From assembly GCF_000482705.1 (NCBI RefSeq), contig NZ_AXWO01000001.1, positions 310,001 through 374,000 of the forward strand: DNA of 64,000 bases, read 5' to 3'. The notes under the pieces were generated by a model. The model did no database searches, was not told the origin of the DNA, and saw only the letters and a program-made list of their open reading frames with translations. How positions within the stretch are numbered: the first letter of the stretch is position 1; each line of letters begins with the position of its first letter. Source of the DNA: Glycomyces arizonensis DSM 44726. Its GTDB lineage: Bacteria > Actinomycetota > Actinomycetes > Mycobacteriales > Micromonosporaceae. Both the position numbers and the translations under genes were made by a program. Below are positions 48,452 to 56,542 of this stretch, in pieces.

Positions 48452-50956
48452 TCAGCGCTCCAGGCTGAAGACGGTGATCGAGCCGTCGCTGGAGGCCGCC
48501 ACCGCGACGGGGTGTCCGTCGATGGTGGACGTCTCGGCGCTCACCCAGGTGGCCTCGCCGGTCAGCTGCCCGAAGGTCTCGCCGATCTGCTGTCCGGTGT
48601 CGAGGTCGAACAGGCTCAGGCCCTCGCTGCCGCGCACGAGCACGCCGGTGGTGCCGCCGCCGAGGTCGGCGACGCTGAGCCCGGCGACGGTCTGGTACAG
48701 CTCGTTGAACGCGGTCCCGTACGCCTCGGCCGAGCTCAGGTCCCAGCCTTGGACGGCGCCCGCGTCGGTGGCGGTCAGCATGACCGGCTTCCCGGCGATC
48801 ACGGCGGTCTCGACCGCCACGACCTCGTTGGGCAGCTGGTCGAACGTGCCGCCGACGTACTCGCCGTTCTCCAGCTCGGCGACGAACACGCGGTCGTCCT
48901 CGACGCCGACGCCGCGCAGCTGCCCGTCGACCTCCATCAACATCAGGAAGGGCGCGTAGGGCGCGCTGAAGTAGTCCAGGTCCTCGCCGGTGAACAGCTG
49001 GTAGAACGAGTTGTCGTCGGCGTAGGCGGGCGCCGAGTCGATCTGGCCGACCCAGGAGAACGTGCCGGTGTTGGCGTCGCGCGGCTCGCTGGCGGCGGTG
49101 AAGTCGTCGAGGTACCAGACGTGCTCCTCGTAGCCGTCGGTCGAGATGACGACGGGGCGGTCGCCGTCCGCGGTGATCGCGATGTCGCTGACGGGCTGCT
49201 GGTGCCCGCGGTATTCGTCGATCAGCTTGCCGGTCTCGAGGTTCCAGACGCGGATGAGGTAGTCCTCGCCGCCGGTGACCGCCACCGGAACGCCGTTCGC
49301 CACACCGGTCTCCATGGCCGTGACGGCGCCGGTGTGCCGGCCTTCGCCGAGCGCCACGACGTCGCCGACGGTGGCGCTCTCCAGGCTGACGGTGTCCGAG
49401 CCTTCGGCGGTGCCCGCCTGCGGGGCTTCGCTCTCGGCGGCGCTGCCGTCGGTCTCGGTCGGCTCGTCGGCGTCCTCGCTGGGCTCGTTCGCCGCGACAT
49501 TGCTCTGGTCGGGGTCCGAGGGGTCCTCTTCGGAGTCGCCCATGAGGCCGGGCACGATGAGGACGGCGAGGAGCAGCACGACCGCCACGCCCGCGGCGCC
49601 GACGGTGATCATGCCGGTCGTGCTCTTGAGCCAGCCGGTGACGCCGCCTTCGTTCGGCGCGGGCGGCAGGGAGCCGGCCATGTGCGCGGGGGTCTGGATC
49701 GGGCCGGTCATGTGCGGCGGTGTGGGCATGGGCGCGGCGGGCGTGGGCATCGGCATGCCCGGCTGCATGGACGCGCCCGGCGTCGGCGATCCCGCCGCCA
49801 TCGGCACCGTCGGCCCGGCGGGCTGCGAAGTCACTTGCGGCGGCAGCGCCGGGCTCGGCACCGACTGCGGCGAGGAGGTCAGTGCCTGGGCCACGAGGCC
49901 GCCTTCGGAGACGGCCAGCTCGGGCTGCTCGATCGCGGCCGGGGCGATGCCGAGTTCACGGTGGAGCATGGTGGCCACCAGCGGCATCCGGCTGGCCGCG
50001 CCGACCAGGAACAGCCCGGCGATCTGCTCCTTGGGCAGTCCGGACTCGCGGATGACACCCTGCGTGATGCGCACGGTCCGCTCGATCAGCGGCGCGGCCA
50101 CGGTCTCGAGCTCATCGCGCGTCAGGTGCGCGTCGATGTCGAGCAGGGGGATCGTCAGGTCCGTCGAGGTGCTGCGCGAGAGCCGTTCCTTCGCCTGGCG
50201 CACCTCTTCGAGGAACGCGGTGCGGTGGCGCAGATCCGCCGATTCGGTGGGCGCGGTCAGGCGCTGCCAGCGCTCGTCCTCGGCCTGGACGCTCGAAGCG
50301 AGGTGCTCGGCCAGGGCCTGGTCGAAGTCGAGCCCGCCGAGGTCGTCGGCGCCGTCGACGGCGAGGACGTCGAAGCCGCCTCCCGAGCGGCGCAGGACCG
50401 TGGCGTCGAAGGTACCGCCGCCGAGGTCGTAGACGACCACCCCGGAGCCGACCGGCACCTCGTTGCCGAGGGCCTCGACGAAGTGGCTCGCCGCGGCCAC
50501 CGGCTCGGGCACCAGGGCGACCTTGCCGAGGCCGGCGGCGGTGGCGGCGTCGGCGACCACATGCCTGCGGGTGGGACCCCACGCGGCCGGGACCGTGACC
50601 GTCACCGACCCCAGCCCGCCGAGGGTCTGCTCGCACTCACGGGCCACGCGGGAGAGGACGGCGGCGATGACGCTGGTGACCGGCAGCTCGGTCTCGCCGA
50701 GCAGGATCGTGCCGTCGTCGATGCGGCGCTTCGGGTTCGGCTCGTACCGCTCGGGCTTGCGGCGGCCGTTGTGGATGGCGTCGGTGCCCACTTCGGGGCC
50801 GCCCTCGTCGTTCATGAACACCGCCGAGGGCAGTTGCGGCGAACCGTCGAACAACTGCTGGTGGACCCGGCCGTCGGCACGGCGGATGGACGCCACCGTG
50901 TGCGAGGTGCCGAAGTCGACACTGATCGACGCGGGGCGGGGGTTGAGGTTGGACAT
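48452..50956 (-). CDS. Membrane-anchored Hsp70-type ATPase with outer WD40/beta-propeller-like domain
   Basis: An 834-residue chimera. Residues 1-370 are an Hsp70/DnaK-type nucleotide-binding domain with phosphate-1 (VDFGTSHT, 13-20), an intact phosphate-2 (YDLGGGTFDAT, 176-186) and the adenosine motif (LVGAASRMPLV). There is no substrate-binding domain. A Pro/Met-rich linker follows, then one helix (about 455-480) and an acidic spacer. A C-terminal region of about 290 residues has propeller-like repeats (for example GGEDYLIRVWNLETGKLIDEYRG and ISTDGYEEHVWYLDDF). Orientation by charge puts the ATPase inside and the propeller outside, so it looks like a receptor whose effector is an Hsp70-type switch. 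Substrate unknown. A paralogue lies immediately upstream. Confidence 0.85.
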   Translation of the reverse strand: MSNLNPRPASISVDFGTSHTVASIRRADGRVHQQLFDGSPQLPSAVFMNDEGGPEVGTDAIHNGRRKPERYEPNPKRRIDDGTILLGETELPVTSVIAAVLSRVARECEQTLGGLGSVTVTVPAAWGPTRRHVVADAATAAGLGKVALVPEPVAAASHFVEALGNEVPVGSGVVVYDLGGGTFDATVLRRSGGGFDVLAVDGADDLGGLDFDQALAEHLASSVQAEDERWQRLTAPTESADLRHRTAFLEEVRQAKERLSRSTSTDLTIPLLDIDAHLTRDELETVAAPLIERTVRITQGVIRESGLPKEQIAGLFLVGAASRMPLVATMLHRELGIAPAAIEQPELAVSEGGLVAQALTSSPQSVPSPALPPQVTSQPAGPTVPMAAGSPTPGASMQPGMPMPTPAAPMPTPPHMTGPIQTPAHMAGSLPPAPNEGGVTGWLKSTTGMITVGAAGVAVVLLLAVLIVPGLMGDSEEDPSDPDQSNVAANEPSEDADEPTETDGSAAESEAPQAGTAEGSDTVSLESATVGDVVALGEGRHTGAVTAMETGVANGVPVAVTGGEDYLIRVWNLETGKLIDEYRGHQQPVSDIAITADGDRPVVISTDGYEEHVWYLDDFTAASEPRDANTGTFSWVGQIDSAPAYADDNSFYQLFTGEDLDYFSAPYAPFLMLMEVDGQLRGVGVEDDRVFVAELENGEYVGGTFDQLPNEVVAVETAVIAGKPVMLTATDAGAVQGWDLSSAEAYGTAFNELYQTVAGLSVADLGGGTTGVLVRGSEGLSLFDLDTGQQIGETFGQLTGEATWVSAETSTIDGHPVAVAASSDGSITVFSLER

Positions 50957-50983
50957 GCAGTAACTGTAGTGAGCCGCATCTAC
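50957..50983 (-). promoter_or_regulatory. Probable leaderless promoter of the WD40-type Hsp70 gene
   Basis: On the minus strand TACAGT (a TANNNT -10) ends 6 bases before the ATG, which would start transcription at or next to the start codon. It is preceded by GTAGA and CGGCTC. The same arrangement precedes the paralogue: 23 of 30 bases match including the ATG. No ribosome binding site is visible, consistent with a leaderless mRNA. Confidence 0.6.
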
Positions 50984-51016
50984 AACCGGACCGAAGGTGC
51001 CGGTGCGCGGAGCGGG

Positions 51017-53206
51017 CTATCGGTACTCGCCTTCGCACAGGCTCTCCGCGGTGAGGTCCTCCGGCGGGAAGTTCTCCTCGACCGTGAAGCCGTACTCGCC
51101 CGCCAGCGCCTCCCACCGGTCGCGATCGCCCTTGAGCGCCGCGAGCTCATCGTCGAGCGCGTCGCGGAAGGCGGCGTCGGCGGGCAGGAACGCCGTGCCG
51201 CCCGCACGGACGATCTCCTCGCCGGTGTCGGGGTCCTTGGGCAGGAACGGCTCGCCCACCTCGATGTCCTCCTCACCCCATGCCTTGTCCTCGAGGTAGT
51301 TGCGGCCGTATGCGATCGCGTCGACGCCTCCGGCTCTGAGCTCCAGCACCAGCTCCTCCAAGGTGTCCCGGACGACGACCCGATCGTCGGGGATGCCGAG
51401 CCCGGTGGCGACGTCCTGCTCGGTGGAGCCGTCCACGACGCCGACCACCGCGCTGTCGTGGTCCGCGATCGAGGCGGTGTCGCTCAGGCCCAGCGGGTTT
51501 CCGGCGAGGACGAGGAGCGAGTCGGGTGTGAGGAGGTCCAGATTCCCGAAGGCGACCATGGAGCAGCGTTCCGGCTCGATGGCCACGCCGGAGACGATGA
51601 AGTCGTGTGTGGTGCCGAGGCCCGAGAGGAGGTGGCCCCAGTCCCTGTGCACCCATTCGACCTGGTCCTCTTCGACGCCGAGCTGGGTGAGGAGGTACAG
51701 GTAGACATCGACCGAGTAGCCGGTGACGTTGCCGTTCTCGTCGGTGTAGGTGTACGGGTACTCCTCGAAGTATCCGATGCGGACGGTGCCGCCGTTCAGG
51801 GCGTGCTGCAGCAGATCGGCGTCCTCATCATTGTCTGAAGTGGATGGGTCTTCGACCGGTCCTCCGGTCGGATCGGAACCGGCTGCGGAGCCTTCCGGAT
51901 CGGACCGGTCGTCGCCGGGCAGGTTGACGGCCACCAGCACCGTCGCCAGCGCCGCCGCCAGAACGACCGCCAAGGGCGCGATCAGGGCTCGTTTGGTCCT
52001 CGGCCACCGTGCGGCGGACCGCGTCCGCGGCCCGGCCGGTCGGGAGGCGCGGTCGCTCGGCCGGACCGGCCCGGCGCCATGCGGCATCCGCGGCGGCGGA
52101 TTCGGCGTGCCAGCCGGGGCGGCCGGTGACGAGACGACCGCCTGGGCAACGAGGCCGCCTTCGGAGACGGCCAGCTCGGGCCGCTCGACCGCGGCGGGTT
52201 CGATGCCGAGCCCGTGGCGCAGCATCGTGGCCACCAGCGGCATCCGGCTGGCCGCGCCCACCGGGAACAGTCCCGCTATCTGCTCGGGGGCGAGTCCCGC
52301 CTCGCGGATGGCGTCCTGCGTGATGCGCACGGTCCGCTCGATCAGCGGCGCGGCCACGGTCTCGAGCTCATCGCGCGTCAGGTGCGCGTAGGTGTCGAAC
52401 AGCGGCAGCGCCAGGCTCGTGGCCGTGACTCCGGACAGCCGTTCCTTGGCGCCTCGGGCCTCGTCGAGAAACGAGACGCGGTGGCGCCGGTCGGCGTCGT
52501 TCCGCGGCGTCATCAGGCGGGACCAGCGCGGGTCCTCGGGCCGGAAGCAGCGTGAGAGGTGCTCGGCCAGCGCCCGGTCGAGGGCGAGCCCGCCGAGGTC
52601 GTCCGCGCCTTCGGCGGCCAGCACTTCGAATGCGGCGGGCGTGCGGCGCAGCACGGTCGCGCCTAAGGTGCCGCCGAGGTCGTAGACGACGACTCCGGAT
52701 CCCATCGGCACGTCCCTGTCGAGCACTTCGGCGAAGTAGGAGGCGGCGGCGACGGGCTCGGCCACCAGTGAGACCCCGCCGAGTCCGGCCGCGGCGGCGG
52801 CGTCCGCCATGACGCGGCTGCGGGCCGGTTCCCAAGTGGCGGGGACGGTGACGGCCACCGGGCCGAGCCCGCTGGGGATCTGTCCGCATTCGCGCACCAC
52901 CCTGGCCAGCACGGCGGTTATCACGCTGGTGACCGGCAGCTCGGTCTCGCCGAGGAGGATCGCGCCGTCGTCGATGCGGCGCTTCGGATGGGGTTCGCAC
53001 CGCTCGGGGTTGCGGCGTCCACCGCGCGCGGCGTCGGCGCCGACGACCAGGCCGGCGCCGCTGAGGAACACCGCCGAGGGCAGTTGCGGCGAACCGTCGA
53101 ACAGCTGCTGTCGGACCCGCCCGTCGGCGCGGCGCACCGTCACGACCGTATGGGAGGTACCGAAGTCGACGCTGATGGAAGCGGATCGGGGGTGGAAATT
53201 GGACAT
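51017..53206 (-). CDS. Membrane-anchored Hsp70-like protein with outer solute-binding-protein domain and altered ATPase
   Basis: A 729-residue paralogue of the downstream gene. Residues 1-370 align with that gene's Hsp70 domain and keep phosphate-1 (VDFGTSHT). Phosphate-2 reads YDLGGTLGAT (175-184): one glycine is lost and Phe-Asp is replaced by Leu-Gly. The adenosine motif has a Leu-to-Pro change (FPVGAASRMPL). These suggest weak or absent ATP turnover. One helix (about 408-430) leads to an outer domain of about 250 residues of the SBP-bac-3 type (amino-acid-binding), with VRIGYFEEYPYTYTDENGNV and DFIVSGVAIEPERCSMV. So the same switch module is joined to a different sensor. Ligand unknown. 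Confidence 0.83.
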   Translation of the reverse strand: MSNFHPRSASISVDFGTSHTVVTVRRADGRVRQQLFDGSPQLPSAVFLSGAGLVVGADAARGGRRNPERCEPHPKRRIDDGAILLGETELPVTSVITAVLARVVRECGQIPSGLGPVAVTVPATWEPARSRVMADAAAAAGLGGVSLVAEPVAAASYFAEVLDRDVPMGSGVVVYDLGGTLGATVLRRTPAAFEVLAAEGADDLGGLALDRALAEHLSRCFRPEDPRWSRLMTPRNDADRRHRVSFLDEARGAKERLSGVTATSLALPLFDTYAHLTRDELETVAAPLIERTVRITQDAIREAGLAPEQIAGLFPVGAASRMPLVATMLRHGLGIEPAAVERPELAVSEGGLVAQAVVSSPAAPAGTPNPPPRMPHGAGPVRPSDRASRPAGPRTRSAARWPRTKRALIAPLAVVLAAALATVLVAVNLPGDDRSDPEGSAAGSDPTGGPVEDPSTSDNDEDADLLQHALNGGTVRIGYFEEYPYTYTDENGNVTGYSVDVYLYLLTQLGVEEDQVEWVHRDWGHLLSGLGTTHDFIVSGVAIEPERCSMVAFGNLDLLTPDSLLVLAGNPLGLSDTASIADHDSAVVGVVDGSTEQDVATGLGIPDDRVVVRDTLEELVLELRAGGVDAIAYGRNYLEDKAWGEEDIEVGEPFLPKDPDTGEEIVRAGGTAFLPADAAFRDALDDELAALKGDRDRWEALAGEYGFTVEENFPPEDLTAESLCEGEYR

Positions 53207-53233
53207 ACGGCAACTGTAACGAGCCGGCTCTAC
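53207..53233 (-). promoter_or_regulatory. Probable leaderless promoter of the SBP-type Hsp70 gene
   Basis: TACAGT lies 6 bases before the ATG on the minus strand, with GTAGA and CGGCTC upstream, as in the paralogue's promoter. Conservation outside the coding region argues that both genes answer to the same sigma factor or regulator. Confidence 0.6.
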
Positions 53234-53297
53234 TCATAGTGGTCACGGCGACACTGGCACCGGAGCCAAACAGTCCACTTAAGACATAAAGCATATA

Positions 53298-53338
53298 ACT
53301 TATATCCTATAGCCATAAGTAGGTTATAGGATATAAGT
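53298..53338. repeat. Perfect AT-rich inverted repeat, core TATATCCTATA
   Basis: Arms 53298-53311 and 53325-53338 are a perfect 14-bp inverted repeat around 13 bases. The block lies 26 bp after the cysN stop and shares the TATATCCTATA core with the element at 8959-9017. It is far more AT-rich than anything around it. A terminator for cysN or a site for a protein or small element are both possible. Confidence 0.75.
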
Positions 53339-53363
53339 CCTTGCTCGGATGAGCCGCAAGGGC

Positions 53364-54653
53364 TCAGACGATGATGCCCGCGCCCACGGTGCGGTTGTCG
53401 GATTCGTCGATGATGATGAACCCGCCGGTGGCCCTGTTGCGTCGGTAGTCGTCGCACAGCAGCGGCTTCGTGGTGCGCAGCGTGATACGGCCGATCTCGT
53501 TGAGCCGCAGTTCCTCGGCGCTCTCGTCGCGGTGCAGCGTGTTGACGTCGAGCTGGTACTGGACGTCCTTCACCACGGCCCGCACGTCGGCCGTCGTGTG
53601 CTTGATCGCGTACTTGCCTCGCAGCCGCAGCGGCCGCTGCTCGTCCATCCAGCACACCATCGCCTCGACGTCCTGCGCCACGCGCGGCTGGTTGCCCGGG
53701 CGGCACAGCAGGTCGCCGCGCGAGACGTCGAGCTCGTCCTCCAGGCGCACGGTGACGCTCAAGGGCGGGAAGGCCTCCTCCAGCGGGCCGTCGGCGGTCT
53801 CGATCGAGGCGATCTTCGAGGTGAAGCCGCTGGGCAGGACCACGACGTCGTCGCCGGGCTTCATGACCCCGGAGGCGATCTGCCCGGCGTAGCCGCGGTA
53901 GTCGTGGTTGTCGTTCGAGTGCGGCCGGATGACCTGCTGGACCGGGAAGCGCACGTCCACCAGGTTCCGGTCCGAGGCGATGTGGACCTTCTCCAGGTGG
54001 TGCAGCAGGCTCGGCCCCTGGTACCACGGCATGTTCTCCGAGCGCCGCACGACGTTGTCGCCCTTGAGCGCCGAGATCGGGACGACCGTCAGGTCGGGGA
54101 TCTCCAGCTTGGTGGCGAACGAGCCGAACTCCTGCTCGATGCGCTTGAAGGTCTCCTCGTCGTAGTCGACCAGGTCCATCTTGTTGACGCACAGGACCAT
54201 GTGCGGCACGCGCAGCAGCGAGCACAGGAACGCGTGGCGCCGCGACTGCTCGACCAGGCCCTTGCGGGCGTCGACCAGGATCAGCGCGAGGTCGGCGGTC
54301 GAGGCGCCGGTGACCATGTTGCGCGTGTACTGGATGTGCCCGGGCGTGTCGGCGATGATGAACTTGCGCTCGGGCGTGGCGAAGTAGCGGTAGGCGACAT
54401 CGATCGTGATGCCCTGCTCGCGCTCGCTTCGCAAGCCGTCGGTGAGCAGCGCCAGGTCGGTGTACTCGTCGCCGCGGCCCGCGCTGACGGCCTCCACGGC
54501 GTTCCACTGGTCCTCGAAGAGCGTCTTGGTGTCGAACAGCAGCCGCCCGATGAGCGTGGACTTGCCGTCGTCGACGCTGCCGGCGGTGGCGAAGCGCAGC
54601 AGCTCGGTCGCCTCGGGCGGGGCCTCGGCCGCGAAAGTCGGAGCTTGCGTCAT
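53364..54653 (-). CDS. cysN: Sulfate adenylyltransferase subunit 1 (GTPase)
   Basis: CysN couples GTP hydrolysis to APS formation by CysD. The 429-residue protein has the EF-Tu-like motifs GSVDDGKSTLIGRLL, DTPGHIQYTRNM and NKMDLVDYDE. It lacks the fused APS kinase (CysC) domain found in many actinobacterial CysNC proteins. The ATG overlaps the cysD stop by one base. Followed by an AT-rich inverted repeat. Confidence 0.95.
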   Translation of the reverse strand: MTQAPTFAAEAPPEATELLRFATAGSVDDGKSTLIGRLLFDTKTLFEDQWNAVEAVSAGRGDEYTDLALLTDGLRSEREQGITIDVAYRYFATPERKFIIADTPGHIQYTRNMVTGASTADLALILVDARKGLVEQSRRHAFLCSLLRVPHMVLCVNKMDLVDYDEETFKRIEQEFGSFATKLEIPDLTVVPISALKGDNVVRRSENMPWYQGPSLLHHLEKVHIASDRNLVDVRFPVQQVIRPHSNDNHDYRGYAGQIASGVMKPGDDVVVLPSGFTSKIASIETADGPLEEAFPPLSVTVRLEDELDVSRGDLLCRPGNQPRVAQDVEAMVCWMDEQRPLRLRGKYAIKHTTADVRAVVKDVQYQLDVNTLHRDESAEELRLNEIGRITLRTTKPLLCDDYRRNRATGGFIIIDESDNRTVGAGIIV

Positions 54654-55555
54654 CAGAAGTAGCCTTCCCGTTTCCGGTCTTCCATGGCGGCCTCGGAGGT
54701 CCGGTCGTCGCCTCGGGTGGCGCCGCGCTCGGTGATGCGGGTGGCCGCGACCTCGGCGACGATCTGGTCGACGGTGGTCGCGTCGGAGCGGACCCCGGCG
54801 GTCAAGGTCGCGTCGCCGACGGTGCGGTAGCGGATCTTCTCGGTGAAGACCGGCTCGCCGTCCTTCGGCTGAATGAACCGGTTGACCGCGTAGAGCATCC
54901 CGTCGCGCTCGACGACGTCGCGCTCGGCGGCGAAGTAGACCGGCGGCAGCTCGACGCCCTGCTCGCCGATGTAGCGCCAGATGTCCAGCTCAGTCCAGTT
55001 CGACAGCGGGAAGACCCGGATCTGCTCGCCGGGGTGGACGCGGCCGTTGTACAGGCTCCACAGCTCGGGGCGCTGGTTCTTGGGGTCCCACTGGCCGAAG
55101 TCGTCGCGGAAGGAGAACACGCGCTCCTTGGCGCGGGCCTTCTCCTCGTCGCGCCGCGCACCGCCGAAGAGGGCGTCGAACTGGTACTTCTCGGCGGCTT
55201 CGAGCAGCACCGGGGTCTGGATGCGGTTGCGGGTGCCGTTGGGCGGCTCGGTGACCAGGCCGCGGTCGATCGCGTCCTGGACGGAGGCGACGACGAGCTG
55301 GACGCCGGTGGCGGCGACCCTGCGGTCGCGGAAGGCGATGACCTCGTCGAAGTTCTGCCCGGTGTCGACGTGCATGACCGGGAAGGGGATCGGCGCGGGC
55401 CAGAAGGCCTTCTGCGCCAGGTGCAGCATGACCAGGGAGTCCTTGCCGCCCGAGAAGAGCAGCACTGGGCGCTGACAGGTCGCCGCGACCTCACGGAAGA
55501 TGAAGATCGCCTCCGCCTCCAGCGCGGCGAGATGGCTGACGCGGTAGTCGCTCAC
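54653..55555 (-). CDS. cysD: Sulfate adenylyltransferase subunit 2
   Basis: The catalytic PP-loop subunit of ATP sulfurylase, 300 residues, with SGGKDSLVMLHLAQKAF and the KENTR-region equivalent (FGGARRDEEKARAKERVFSFRD in parts). It feeds both sulfur assimilation and PAPS-dependent sulfation. GTG start with GAGGAG upstream. Paired with cysN; cysQ lies 90 bp upstream. Confidence 0.95.
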   Translation of the reverse strand: MSDYRVSHLAALEAEAIFIFREVAATCQRPVLLFSGGKDSLVMLHLAQKAFWPAPIPFPVMHVDTGQNFDEVIAFRDRRVAATGVQLVVASVQDAIDRGLVTEPPNGTRNRIQTPVLLEAAEKYQFDALFGGARRDEEKARAKERVFSFRDDFGQWDPKNQRPELWSLYNGRVHPGEQIRVFPLSNWTELDIWRYIGEQGVELPPVYFAAERDVVERDGMLYAVNRFIQPKDGEPVFTEKIRYRTVGDATLTAGVRSDATTVDQIVAEVAATRITERGATRGDDRTSEAAMEDRKREGYF

Positions 55556-55645
55556 CGGCGCAACACTCCTCTCAGCAGGAACCCGTCGGGGGTTCGGTTC
55601 GTCGTCTTTCGGGGCCCGGCGCGCCTGGTTGAGCCGGGCCGATGG

Positions 55646-56461
55646 TCAGGACGCCTCGGCGATGGCCTCGAGCAGCGGCTCGGCCAGGTCGGGACGGCAG
55701 AGCAGCAGGTCGGGCAGGTAAGGATCGGGGTTGTTGTACCGCAGCGGACTGCCGTCGATCCGGCTGGCATGCCAGCCGGAGGCGAGCGCCACTGCGACCG
55801 GAGCGGCCGAGTCCCACTCGTACTGCCCGCCGGCATGCACATAGGCGTCCACCTTACCTGCGACCACGGCCATGGCCTTGGCTCCGGCCGAGCCCCACGG
55901 GACGAGCTCGGCGTCGAGCGCGGCGGCGGCCGCTTCGGCCTCGGCGGGGGGCCTGGTGCGCGACACGGCGATGCGCGGGCGGTCGGGTCGGGGCCCGGCC
56001 ACCGGATGGCGCTCGTCGGTGCGCAACGTCACACCTTGCGCGGGGAGGGCGACCGCGGCGGCGGTGAGGCCGAGGCCGCGCTGCCACAGTCCGACGTGCA
56101 CGGCCCAGTCGTCGCGACCGGCCTCGGCGTACTCGCGGGTGCCGTCGAGCGGGTCGATGATCCACACGCGGTCGGCGCCGAGGCGGACGGTGCCGATGCG
56201 GCCCGATTCGCCCTTGCCCTCCTCGGAGAGCACGGCGTCGTCGGGGCGCTCGGCGGCCAGGCGGCCGAGGAGGTGGTCGTTGGCCCCGTTGTCCCCGGCG
56301 GATTTGAGGGCGCGCGGATCGCCGAAGCCGAGCTCGGCTCTGAGTTTGAGGAGCAGCTCCCCTGCGCCGGTGGCCAGTTCGGCCGCGAACGCCGTGTCTT
56401 CGAGGGTGGCGGCGTCAGGCGTGGCGGTGGGCTCTCCATCGGCCTCCGGGGCGTGATCCAT
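55646..56461 (-). CDS. cysQ: 3'(2'),5'-bisphosphate nucleotidase CysQ
   Basis: An inositol-monophosphatase-fold phosphatase that removes the 3'-phosphate from PAP or PAPS. Metal-binding motifs are present: [12 protein letters not shown] early, [20 protein letters not shown] and the late [15 protein letters not shown]. The 271-residue form from the ATG at 56461 matches mycobacterial CysQ in length; a TTG at 56497 is in frame but less convincing. Next to cysDN it would clear the PAP left by the sulfotransferases. Confidence 0.92.
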   Translation of the reverse strand: MDHAPEADGEPTATPDAATLEDTAFAAELATGAGELLLKLRAELGFGDPRALKSAGDNGANDHLLGRLAAERPDDAVLSEEGKGESGRIGTVRLGADRVWIIDPLDGTREYAEAGRDDWAVHVGLWQRGLGLTAAAVALPAQGVTLRTDERHPVAGPRPDRPRIAVSRTRPPAEAEAAAAALDAELVPWGSAGAKAMAVVAGKVDAYVHAGGQYEWDSAAPVAVALASGWHASRIDGSPLRYNNPDPYLPDLLLCRPDLAEPLLEAIAEAS

Positions 56462-56542
56462 AGCGGGCAGTCTACGCTGCGTCACAATGTCGTCCAAATG
56501 TTGGGCGATGTGATCTCATTGAATGGGAGTCGTGTTCGGGTC

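Noticed and set aside
48512-51838. 1100-codon plus-strand frame opposite the Hsp70 chimeras
   Set aside because: Shadow of the minus-strand genes; composition is a high-GC antisense artefact.
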